Below the pieces are notes generated by a model that saw only the letters and a program-made list of their open reading frames with translations, had not been told where the DNA came from and searched no databases. Position numbers and translations under genes: made by a program. 64,000 bases of DNA from JAJPHF01 sp035293805 (GTDB lineage Bacteria > Chloroflexota > UBA6077 > JAJPHF01), in the NCBI GenBank assembly GCA_035293805.1, contig DATGMD010000053.1, positions 1 to 64,000 on the forward strand, read 5' to 3'. Below are positions 25,359-35,201 of the stretch, one piece after another (position 1 is the stretch's first letter; every line of letters begins with the position of its first letter).

Positions 25359-26096
25359 ATGCTGGAAGGGCAGGTCGCCATCATCACGGGCGGCGCGAAG
25401 GGCATTGGGCGGTACATCGCCACGACCTACGCCGACGCGGGCGCCAAGGTCGCCATCGCCGACGTCGATCTGGAGCGGCTGGAGCAGACGGCTGGCGAGC
25501 TGCGCACGCTCGGTGCCGAGACGCTGGCCGTGACGGCCGACGTGCGCGACGAGGACTCGGTCCGCGCCCTGATGGAGCGCGTGGCCGGCGAGTTCGGCAA
25601 GATCGACATTCTCGTCAACAACGCGGGCATCGTGCCCCATTTCGCGTGGGGCGTGCCCCACTGGCCCGCGATCCGCGACATGGACCTCAGCTTCTGGGAC
25701 CGCGTCATCCGCACGAACCTGTACGGCACGTTCCTCTGCACGAAGCACGTCATTCCCTACATGGAGCGGCAGGGCGGCGGCCACATCATCAACCTGCACG
25801 GCGGCGGCGGCCTCCGCTCCTGCGCCTACATGGTCAGCAAGGACGCCATCTGGACCTTCACCCGCTACGTCGCGATGGAAGTCGCCGACGCCAACATCTG
25901 CGTGGTGGTCATGTCGCCCGGCGCCGCGATCGCGACCGAGGACGCGCCCGAGGAGGCGCGGCAGCGCATGCCCGGTCCCGAGTTCGCCGGCAACCGCTTC
26001 GTGCTGGCCGCCACGGCGCCGATGGCGCTCTCGGGCAAGCTGCTAACCGTCCAGGACGGACAGCTCGCGCTCGACGTCCATCCCGCCCTCGCCTGA
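25359..26096 (+). CDS. Short-chain dehydrogenase/reductase
   Basis: 245 residues from ATG 25359, preceded by GGGAGGG; the longer in-frame start runs through repeat DNA. Classical SDR: cofactor motif TGGAKGIG (about 10-17), Asp after the second strand (IADVDL, suggesting NAD), NNAGIV and catalytic YMVSK. The residue that is usually the catalytic Ser appears as His (INLHGGGG), so activity may be altered or the alignment shifted. Substrate unknown; it follows the dienelactone hydrolase on the same strand. Confidence 0.88.
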   Translation: MLEGQVAIITGGAKGIGRYIATTYADAGAKVAIADVDLERLEQTAGELRTLGAETLAVTADVRDEDSVRALMERVAGEFGKIDILVNNAGIVPHFAWGVPHWPAIRDMDLSFWDRVIRTNLYGTFLCTKHVIPYMERQGGGHIINLHGGGGLRSCAYMVSKDAIWTFTRYVAMEVADANICVVVMSPGAAIATEDAPEEARQRMPGPEFAGNRFVLAATAPMALSGKLLTVQDGQLALDVHPALA

Positions 26097-26137
26097 GCAA
26101 CCGGCGGCGAATTTCGTAGCCTCGCCGCGCTCGGGTA

Positions 26138-26143
26138 TATACT
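26138..26143 (+). promoter_or_regulatory. -10 element (TATACT) for the hybrid kinase gene
   Basis: GGGTATATACTGG gives TATACT 32-47 bases before the two candidate starts (26175, 26190). Confidence 0.45.
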
Positions 26144-26174
26144 GGCCGCGAGGCGCGCCGGCGACCGGGCGCAC

Positions 26175-29100
26175 GTGGTGCGGGGGACGATGCAGCAACC
26201 GCCGTCATCGGGTGAAGCGCGACGGCGCTGGCTGCCGCGGGTGCGCGATTGGCCCGTGGCGCGCAAGCTCGTCGTCCTGTGCGTCGGCATCGCCGTCCTG
26301 GTTTCGATCACGCTCACGGCGCTCGGCTATTCGCAGGCCAGTCGCGGCTTGCAGGAGCAGGCCGAGGCCGCGCTGCTGGCCGAGGGTCAGAGCGTCGCCA
26401 CCGCCGTGGACGCCTGGAACGCGCACAGCCTGGTCGATCTCCAGGCAATCGCGGGGATCCCGAGCGTGCGGCGACTGCTGATCGCCGGCGCCGCCGCGAC
26501 CGACGCCGACCGGGCCGCCGCGCACGACGCGCTCGCCAGCTACCGCGCCGTGGACCCCGACGCGGCGTCGCTCGCTTTGGCCGATGCGCGGGGGCAGATC
26601 GTCGCCACCACCGATCCCGAGAACGCGAGCCTCGACCTGTCCCAGCGCCCCGCCTTCGCCGCGGCGCTCGCGGGCCGCACGTTCATCAGCGGGGTAAGCG
26701 CGGGCCGGCAGAGCGGGCGCAGCGGCATCTTTCGCGGTGCGCCGGTGCTGACGGCGGACGGCCGCGTGCTCGGCGCCATCGTGATGCGCTCCGGCATCGA
26801 CACCGTGCAGCAGATCGCCGAAGGCACGCGCAACCGCATCGGCGCGGGCGCCACGGGCGTTTTGCTGGACCAGAACGGCGTGGTGATCGCCAGCAGTCTG
26901 GACCCCACGTGGGCGCTGCGGCCCGTCGGGTCGCTCTCGGACGAGCTAGCCGACGCGCTGACCAACGCCGACCAGGGAGACGGCGGGTCGTCCCCCGCCC
27001 CGCTGGGCCAGCAAGCGCTCGCGGACGCCGTGGGCGTGGCGCCGCCACGCGCGTTCAGCTGGCGCGTCAACGGCACCGACTACCGCGCCCTCGCACTTCC
27101 CTTGCAGCAAACCCGCTGGACCTACGTGGCGGCCCTGCCGGTCGCCACCTTCGAAGCGCGCGCCGAGACCTTCCTGCGGGGGGCGCTAGCCAGCGCCGCG
27201 CTCGCCTCGCTGCTGGCGACGGCGCTGGCGCTGCTATTCGCGCGTCCCATGGTGTGGCGCATCCGCCGGCTCGCCGTCGCCGCGCGCGGCATCGCCCAGG
27301 GCGATCTCGACCAGCAGATCGACGTGCGGTCGCGCGACGAGATCGGCCAGATGGCCGAGGCGTTCCGTGTCATGGCGGCCCGCCTGCGCGAGTCGTACGC
27401 GACGCTGGAGGAGCGCGTCGCCCAGCGCACGCGCGACCTCTCCGAGGCGCTGGCGCAGCAGACGGCGACCAACGAGGTGCTGCGCAGCATCGCCAGCTCG
27501 CCGGGCCAGGTCCAGCAGGTGCTCGACCAGATCGCCGCCAACGCCACGCGTCAGTGCGCCGCGGACGGCGCCCGCATCCGCGTCGTGGATGGCAACAGCC
27601 TGTGGCCCATCGCCTCCACGCGGCTGGTCGACAGCGCCCTGAACGAGGCCGACCGCCTGCCGATCTCCCGCGGCAACACCATCGGCCGCGCCGTCGTGGA
27701 CCGTCGCCCGGTTAACGTGCCGGACCTCGCCGAGGCCGTGAAGGGCGAGTTGCCCGAGGGCCGCGAGAACCAGCAGCGGCTCGGCCATCGCTCGGTCGTG
27801 GCCGCGCCACTGTTGCACGAGGACGTGCCCATCGGCTCGATCCTCCTCTACCGCAAGGAGGTGCGGCCCTTCACCGACAAGGAGATCACGCTGCTCGAAG
27901 CCTTCGCCGACCAGGCGGTCGTCGCGATCGAGCACGCCCGCCAGTTCGAGGAGCTAGCAGCGCTCACCGAGGTAAGCCAGGTGGTCAACTCGTCCTTGGA
28001 CTTTCAGACGGTCCTGGGCGAGATCGTGCGGCACGCCGTCCGCCTGTCGCGGAGCGACGCCGGGGTAATCTTCGAGTACGACGCGGCGACGCGGGCTTTC
28101 GAGCTGCAAGCCATCTACCGTGTCTCCGGCGCGCTGGACGCCGCACTCCGCGCCGAGCGGGTGCAGCTCGGCGCCGGCGCGGTCGGCCGGGCGGCCGCCG
28201 ACCGCGTATCGGTCCAGATTGCCGACTTGCAGGCCGAGGGCGGGGGCCGCCTCCGCGACGTGACGACCCGGGAAGGCTACCGCGCGATCCTGGCGGTGCC
28301 GCTCTTGCGCGAGGGCGAGGTCGTCGGCGCGCTAGCGGCGCTGCGCAAGGTCGCGGGCCACTTCGCGCCCTCCACCGTGCGGCTGCTGGAGACGTTCGCC
28401 AACCAGTCCGTGCTCGCCATCCAGAACGCGCGCCTGTATCAGGAGCTAGAGGCGAAGAGCCGCGAGCTAGAGGTGGCGAGCCGTGCCAAGTCGGACTTCC
28501 TGGCCAACATGAGCCACGAGCTGCGGACGCCCCTGAACGCCATCATCGGCTACAGCGAGATGCTCCAGGAGGACGCCGCCGACCTGGAGCCCGAGGACTT
28601 CGTGCCCGACCTGGAGAAGATCCACACGGCCGGCAAGTACCTGCTGGAGCTGATCAACAGCGTGCTCGACCTGTCGAAGGTCGAAGCGGGCAAGATGGAG
28701 CTGTACCTGGAACAGTTCGCAGTCGCCGAGCTGATCCGCGACGTGACGAACATCGTGCAGCCGCTCATCGCGAAGAACCAGAACACGCTGCGGGTGGACC
28801 TGCCGCCCGACCTCGGCGTGATGCGGGCGGATCGTACGAAGCTGCGGCAGACCCTGTTCAACCTGCTCAGCAACGCCGGCAAGTTCACCGAGCGGGGCAC
28901 GATCACGCTCACCGCTGCCCGCGCGGCGGACGATGGCCGCGACTGGCTGACCTTCCGCGTGGCGGACACGGGCATCGGCATGACGCCCGAGCAGGTGGGG
29001 CGATTGTTCCAGGCGTTCAGCCAGGCCGACGCCGCCACCACCCGGAAGTACGGCGGCTCGGGCCTGGGGCTAGCCATCAGCCGCCACTTCTGTCGCCTGA

Positions 29101-29999
29101 TGGGCGGCGACGTCACCGTGGAGAGCGCGTTGGGCGCGGGCACCACCTTCACCGTGCGCCTCCCCGCCGAGGTGCCCGCGCGGCCAGCGGCCGCCCCGCC
29201 GCCGGCCGTGCCCGCCGCGCCGTCCGGCGCCCCGGTGGGCGGGACCACGGTACTGGTCATCGACGACGATCCGACGGTCGCCGACCTCATGCGGCGCTTT
29301 CTGGACCCCGAAGGGCTGCAGGTGGCGTTCGCGGCGAGCGGCGAGGAGGGCCTGCGCCTCGCCCGCGAGCTGCGGCCGGCGGCCATCACGCTCGACGTGC
29401 TCATGCCCGGCATGGACGGCTGGGCCGTGCTCGCGGCGCTGAAGGCCGACGCCGCCCTGACCGACGTGCCAGTCATCATGTTAACGATGCTGGACGACCG
29501 CAGCCTGGGCTACAGCCTGGGCGCCGCGGACTTCATGACCAAGCCGATCGACCGCGACCGGCTGGCGCGCCTGCTCCAGCAGCACGTGCACGCCTCGCGG
29601 GCGCGGTCGGTGCTGATCGTGGACGACGACGCCAGCGCCCGCGACGTGCTGCGCCGCACGCTGGAGGGCGCCGGCTGGACCGTCGCCGAGGCGGGGAGCG
29701 GGCGGGCAGCGCTCGCGCAGGTCGCGAGCGCGCCGCCCGCGCTCATCCTGCTGGACTTGCTGATGCCGGAGATGGATGGCTTCGAGCTGCTGGCGGCGCT
29801 CCGCGCGCACGACGAATGGCGCTCCATCCCGGTCGTGGTGCTTACGGCGAAGGACCTCACGGCCGACGAGCGCCAGCGCCTCACCGAGCATGCCCAGGCA
29901 GTCATGCAGAAAGGCGCCTACAGCCGCGACGCGCTGCTGCGCGAGGTCCGCGAGCGCGCGGCGGCCCGCACGGACGTCGTCGGCGCCGCCCCCGGCTGA
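26175..29999 (+). CDS. Hybrid sensor histidine kinase with two receiver domains
   Basis: 1274 residues from GTG 26175 (ATG 26190 also possible). Order: membrane helix (about 27-50); extracytoplasmic sensor, Cache-like (about 50-325); second helix (about 337-355); HAMP (about 356-410); two GAF domains (about 436-590, 596-756); HisKA with phospho-acceptor His in FLANMSHELRTPLN (about 780); HATPase with NLLSNAGKF, DTGIGM and GGSGLGLAI. REC1 follows (IDDDP.., LDVLMPGMDGW; about 1025-1135), then REC2 (VDDDAS.., LDLLMPEMDGF; about 1145-1265). No output domain or separate regulator is nearby, so the target is unknown. Confidence 0.93.
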   Translation: MVRGTMQQPPSSGEARRRWLPRVRDWPVARKLVVLCVGIAVLVSITLTALGYSQASRGLQEQAEAALLAEGQSVATAVDAWNAHSLVDLQAIAGIPSVRRLLIAGAAATDADRAAAHDALASYRAVDPDAASLALADARGQIVATTDPENASLDLSQRPAFAAALAGRTFISGVSAGRQSGRSGIFRGAPVLTADGRVLGAIVMRSGIDTVQQIAEGTRNRIGAGATGVLLDQNGVVIASSLDPTWALRPVGSLSDELADALTNADQGDGGSSPAPLGQQALADAVGVAPPRAFSWRVNGTDYRALALPLQQTRWTYVAALPVATFEARAETFLRGALASAALASLLATALALLFARPMVWRIRRLAVAARGIAQGDLDQQIDVRSRDEIGQMAEAFRVMAARLRESYATLEERVAQRTRDLSEALAQQTATNEVLRSIASSPGQVQQVLDQIAANATRQCAADGARIRVVDGNSLWPIASTRLVDSALNEADRLPISRGNTIGRAVVDRRPVNVPDLAEAVKGELPEGRENQQRLGHRSVVAAPLLHEDVPIGSILLYRKEVRPFTDKEITLLEAFADQAVVAIEHARQFEELAALTEVSQVVNSSLDFQTVLGEIVRHAVRLSRSDAGVIFEYDAATRAFELQAIYRVSGALDAALRAERVQLGAGAVGRAAADRVSVQIADLQAEGGGRLRDVTTREGYRAILAVPLLREGEVVGALAALRKVAGHFAPSTVRLLETFANQSVLAIQNARLYQELEAKSRELEVASRAKSDFLANMSHELRTPLNAIIGYSEMLQEDAADLEPEDFVPDLEKIHTAGKYLLELINSVLDLSKVEAGKMELYLEQFAVAELIRDVTNIVQPLIAKNQNTLRVDLPPDLGVMRADRTKLRQTLFNLLSNAGKFTERGTITLTAARAADDGRDWLTFRVADTGIGMTPEQVGRLFQAFSQADAATTRKYGGSGLGLAISRHFCRLMGGDVTVESALGAGTTFTVRLPAEVPARPAAAPPPAVPAAPSGAPVGGTTVLVIDDDPTVADLMRRFLDPEGLQVAFAASGEEGLRLARELRPAAITLDVLMPGMDGWAVLAALKADAALTDVPVIMLTMLDDRSLGYSLGAADFMTKPIDRDRLARLLQQHVHASRARSVLIVDDDASARDVLRRTLEGAGWTVAEAGSGRAALAQVASAPPALILLDLLMPEMDGFELLAALRAHDEWRSIPVVVLTAKDLTADERQRLTEHAQAVMQKGAYSRDALLREVRERAAARTDVVGAAPG

Positions 30000-30061
30000 C
30001 CCTTCACGTCGGAAATGTCTCCACCCGCCAATCTGGGGGGAGCAACAAGCTCGCCGTCGGC

Positions 30062-31177
30062 TCAGCGGTACAGCGTGTCGACGTAGCCGGACTGCTCCAG
30101 CGTCCGTACGAAGTGGTCGTCGATCAAGTTGGCAGCCTTCAGGTCGCGGGCGCGGGGGTCACGCTCGGCCGTGAAGTCGATGATCGACTGAAACTGGCCC
30201 ACCGTGGGATACGGCACCCGCGCCAAGTAGCGATCGCCAAAGGCCGCGTAGCCGCTCTCCAGCGCCTCGTCGTCGTCGGTGCTGCTGTACTTGCCGATCA
30301 CCTGCTTCGTGAATGCTTTGTCCTGGTGCGCGCGGGCGATGGCCGCGGCGTAGGCGCGCACGAAGCGCTGCAGCGTGTCGTCGTTGGCTGTCAGGTAGTC
30401 GCGCTGCACCGTCAGCCCGTTGTGCTGGAACTCCAGGCCCAGGCTCGCCACGTCGAGCACCTCGTGGAAGCCCAGCTTGCGCGCCGGCACGTCGAACGGC
30501 GGCAGCAAGATACCGGCCGGCACGTTGCCCGATTGCATCGCGGCCATCGTCTCGGGCACGCCGCCCGTCTGGATCAGTCCCACGTCCGTCTCGGGCGCCA
30601 GACCCTGACGACTGAGCGCGAGGCGAGCGCCGAAGTCGGTGATCGTGCCGGCGCGCGTGATGGCGATAGACTTACCGCGTAGATCGTCCAGGCGCGCGAT
30701 GCTGGCGTCGCCGTAGACGCTCATCCCGACCACGGGGATGGCCGTGGCGATCGACACCACGTCGGCGCCCGCGAGCTGGGCATCCACGACGGCGGTGCCG
30801 CCGATCTGCGCCACGTCTAGCTCGCCCGCGAGCATCACCTGCATGGCCTTCGAGCTGCCGCCGGCCACGCGCTCGACCGCCACGTCGAGCCCGTTCTCCG
30901 CGAACAGGCCCGCGTCGTTCGCCACCCACAGCGGCAGCTCCGACGCCGCCTCGGCAGTGTAGGCCGCGCGCACGTGCGGGCGCTGTGCGGCTGGCGCGCT
31001 GGCTGACGCGCTGGCGCCGCTCGGGGCCAGGGCGGCCCCGCCAGCGGGCTGCCCCGGCGCGGCCACCGGCGCCGTGCAGCCGAGCAGCAACGCCACTAAC
31101 ACCGGCAGGGCAGCGGCAACTCTAGCCAGGCTTCCGCGCTTGCGGAGGCCCAGGCTACTTGCGAAGCGTCGAAACAC
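30062..31177 (-). CDS. ABC transporter substrate-binding lipoprotein, NitT/TauT type, copy 4
   Basis: 371 residues from the GTG at 31177, which has GGAGAGGA six bases upstream; a longer frame has no such site. Signal LPVLVALLLGC (lipobox LLGC). The mature part contains VRAAYTAEAASELPLWVANDAGLFAENGLDVAVERV, MLAGELDVAQIGGTAVVDAQLAGAD, DLRGKSIAITRAGTITDFGARLALSRQGL and ends in LEQSGYVDTLYR. It is closest in layout to copy 5 (both have GGVPE[TS][ML]AAMQSG). No transport partners are adjacent. Confidence 0.87.
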   Translation of the reverse strand: MFRRFASSLGLRKRGSLARVAAALPVLVALLLGCTAPVAAPGQPAGGAALAPSGASASASAPAAQRPHVRAAYTAEAASELPLWVANDAGLFAENGLDVAVERVAGGSSKAMQVMLAGELDVAQIGGTAVVDAQLAGADVVSIATAIPVVGMSVYGDASIARLDDLRGKSIAITRAGTITDFGARLALSRQGLAPETDVGLIQTGGVPETMAAMQSGNVPAGILLPPFDVPARKLGFHEVLDVASLGLEFQHNGLTVQRDYLTANDDTLQRFVRAYAAAIARAHQDKAFTKQVIGKYSSTDDDEALESGYAAFGDRYLARVPYPTVGQFQSIIDFTAERDPRARDLKAANLIDDHFVRTLEQSGYVDTLYR

Positions 31178-31328
31178 TTGATTCCTCTCCAGATCGGGCG
31201 TGCTGCCCCTCGCGAGCTGCACGATTATACCGGCCCGCCGGGTGCTAGCCGGAGCCAAGCGGGGCGCCCGCGCCCGCAGCGACCCTCGGCCGGCAACTGG
31301 CGCGCTACGGCAGTTGCATCGGCGCTAC

Positions 31329-31357
31329 TTTACAGGTGCCACCGCCAGGACTATGCT
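31329..31357 (+). promoter_or_regulatory. Good sigma-70-type promoter for the PRC-barrel-like gene
   Basis: TTTACA (31329-31334), a 17-base spacer and TATGCT (31352-31357) form a near-consensus promoter in the divergent gap. It overlaps the in-frame ATG at 31353 and so argues that translation starts at 31413. Confidence 0.65.
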
Positions 31358-31412
31358 AGAGGTGCCAACTGGGTGGACAGAGGAGGAGGGGGAGCATCGA
31401 GGAGGAGTCGTC

Positions 31413-31979
31413 ATGCAGCCGCTCAGCACACCGCCGCTGGACGACTTACCACTCCCGCCGCCAGCAGGGCTCACTCTCAGCGAGCGGCAGGTGGAGGTCG
31501 TACGGCTCGCGCTAGAGAACCTGCTCTGGACCATACAGCGCGAAGATCACCTCACCCCGGAAATCCAAGCGTTACTCACCCTGCTACCGAGTCGGGTGCC
31601 TCCCGCTAGCGTCGGCCGCGGCGCGCATGCGAGCGTGGCGCCGCCTCCGTCCACCTCCAGGCCGCTGGCCGAGCGCCACCCGAGTGCCGGCGCGGCCGAA
31701 ACGCCGGGAACGATCCGGGAGAGCTATGCGGTCTACGCCCATCACGTGGATGCAAGGAACCGCACCGATCTGGGCCAATACGTAGGCGTCGTCCACACCA
31801 TGATCGACCGCGAGGGAGTGCGCTACATCCACGTGCGTGGGGGGCTTCAGCACGCCAACGAGCTGTTTATCCCCATGACCGCCGTGCGGATGGTGGTGGG
31901 CAAGCAAGTACACCTCGGTCTGTCCCGCGAGGAGCTGGCCGGCCGGGCCTGGCACCTGCCGCCCTCGGGGCCAGCCTGA
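31413..31979 (+). CDS. PRC-barrel-like domain protein
   Basis: 188 residues from ATG 31413, preceded by GAGGAGGAG. Residues about 24-58 form a helix (TLSERQVEVVRLALENLLWTI), followed by a Pro/Ser linker. A C-terminal beta domain (about 105-180) reads YAVYAHHVDARNRTDLGQYVGVV, then ELFIPMTAVRMVVGKQVHLGLSREEL. The pattern of a property-to-phenotype barrel ending in a conserved LSREEL helix is like PRC-barrel domains, which serve in ribosome maturation, photosynthetic and stress proteins. Function here is unknown. Confidence 0.55.
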   Translation: MQPLSTPPLDDLPLPPPAGLTLSERQVEVVRLALENLLWTIQREDHLTPEIQALLTLLPSRVPPASVGRGAHASVAPPPSTSRPLAERHPSAGAAETPGTIRESYAVYAHHVDARNRTDLGQYVGVVHTMIDREGVRYIHVRGGLQHANELFIPMTAVRMVVGKQVHLGLSREELAGRAWHLPPSGPA

Positions 31980-32060
31980 GCCGAGGACAAGGCGCGCGCT
32001 TGTCCCGCCTTGAGACTCAGCCGTAGCGCGGCCGGCGGCCGGGGGCAGGGCGCGGCGCGG

Positions 32061-32066
32061 TATGCT
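32061..32066 (+). promoter_or_regulatory. -10 element (TATGCT) for the ParB-like gene
   Basis: GCGGTATGCTGCCC lies 54 bases before the GTG at 32120 and matches the other GGTAT(A/G)CTG elements. Confidence 0.4.
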
Positions 32067-32119
32067 GCCCGGCGGGGCGCCGTGGCGACCCCCAAGCCTT
32101 GTATGTGGGAGCCCTTGCC

Positions 32120-33184
32120 GTGGCCGAGTCGCCTCGCCTGCTCTACCTCGACCCGCGCACCATCGCGCCCGATCCCGACAACGTGCGCCGCGACGGGCCG
32201 GGCGACCTGGACGCCCTCACCGCCAGCATCCGCGCCCACGGGCTGCTGCAGCCGGTCGGCGTCGCCGCGGATGGCGGTAGTTACCGCATTGTCTATGGCA
32301 ACCGCCGGCGCGAGGCGGCCATCCGCGCCGGCCTGGCGACGATCCCCTGCCTGCCCGTCGAGGGCACGCCCGAGGACCGCCTGGTGCGCCAGATCCTGGA
32401 GAATCTCCAGCGGCAGGACCTGAACGACCTCGACCAGGCCGAGGGCTTCGCGCGCCTGCGCCGCTACGTGAGTCGGCAGCAGCCGGCCCTCAGCGGCCGC
32501 GCGCTCGACGACGCGGTGGGGCAGATGGTGGGCCTGTCGGGCGCGACGGTGCGGCGCTACCTCGGCCTGCGCGAGCTGGCGCCGGCCGTGCGCGATCTCA
32601 TCGCCGAGGGGCAGCTCACGGTCACGCAGGCCCAGCACCTCGGCGCCGTGGAGGACCCGCTGCGGCAGGAGGCGGTGGCCCAGCTCGCCGTCGAGCGCGA
32701 CCTGTCGGCCGCCGCCATCGCGCGCGCCTGCCGCGCCGCCCAGGCTCGCCCGAACCTGCCCATCGCCGAGGCGGTGGAGCTGGCCGAGCAGGGCGTCGTG
32801 CCCGAGCCCATCGTGACGCCCAAGGCCGCGCCCACCCGCCTGCCGCCGCGCCCGCGCGCCGAGCGCGACGACGACGCCGACCTGTGGGGCCCCGACGAGC
32901 AAGCCACGGACGAGCCGACGGAGGCGCGCGCCCCGGCCGGCCCCGCGACCGCCGATGGACACCGCCGTTTCCGCATCCGCAGCGTGAGCGCGTTCTGCGA
33001 CGAGGTCGACCGCCTCGCGCGCTGCCTGCAGGAGGGCGACCTGGCGAAGGCCGCCGCGAGCGAGGCGGATGCCGCCGTGCGCCTGCGCCTCGCCGCCCGC
33101 CAGCTTGACTACGTCCACCGCGAGCTGGGCGCCCTCCTCCAGCGGCAAGGCTGGAGCGACGAGCCGGCCCGCACGTCGGCCTGA
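32120..33184 (+). CDS. ParB/RepB/Spo0J-family protein, no ParA neighbour
   Basis: 354 residues from GTG 32120 (GGGAG upstream; TTG 32099 is possible). ParB-N CTPase fold: LYLDPRTIAPDPDNVRR, LTASIRAHGLLQPVGV, the GNRRREAAIRAG box and ILENLQRQDLNDLDQAEGFARL. A helix-turn-helix follows (VGQMVGLSGATVRRYLGLRELAPAVRDLI). The C-terminal third is acidic and Pro/Ala-rich with a final helix. Chromosomal ParB usually sits beside ParA near the origin; here neither ParA nor a parS site is seen, so it may be a nucleoid-occlusion-like or regulatory paralogue. Confidence 0.85.
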   Translation: MAESPRLLYLDPRTIAPDPDNVRRDGPGDLDALTASIRAHGLLQPVGVAADGGSYRIVYGNRRREAAIRAGLATIPCLPVEGTPEDRLVRQILENLQRQDLNDLDQAEGFARLRRYVSRQQPALSGRALDDAVGQMVGLSGATVRRYLGLRELAPAVRDLIAEGQLTVTQAQHLGAVEDPLRQEAVAQLAVERDLSAAAIARACRAAQARPNLPIAEAVELAEQGVVPEPIVTPKAAPTRLPPRPRAERDDDADLWGPDEQATDEPTEARAPAGPATADGHRRFRIRSVSAFCDEVDRLARCLQEGDLAKAAASEADAAVRLRLAARQLDYVHRELGALLQRQGWSDEPARTSA

Positions 33185-33294
33185 TGCCCGCTGCGCCCGG
33201 GCCTGTCGCCAGGCGCACAGCGTTGGGGCCTGGGAGGATTCCAGGTTCTGGCCGCCCATACCCGACCTGGCCCGGCGGTTGGGCTACCGGGGCG

Positions 33295-33345
33295 CGCCCT
33301 CACCCCAACCCGCTCCCAGGAGGAGAGGGAGTAAGGGGAGTCCGC
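33295..33345. repeat. CTCACCCC..AGGAGGAGAGGG repeat between convergent genes
   Basis: GCCCTCACCCCAACCCGCTC followed by CCAGGAGGAGAGGGAGTAAGG resembles the 4556-4648 element. It lies between the ParB-like gene and mutL, which converge, and may serve as a terminator. Confidence 0.5.
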
Positions 33346-33359
33346 TGTCGAATTCGGGA

Positions 33360-35197
<1,838 letters not shown>

Positions 35198-35201
<4 letters not shown>

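Noticed and set aside
26101..26130. Terminator hairpin after the SDR gene
   Set aside because: A GCGGCGA/TCGCCGC stem of seven bases with an 11-base loop is too weak in DNA this GC-rich to claim.
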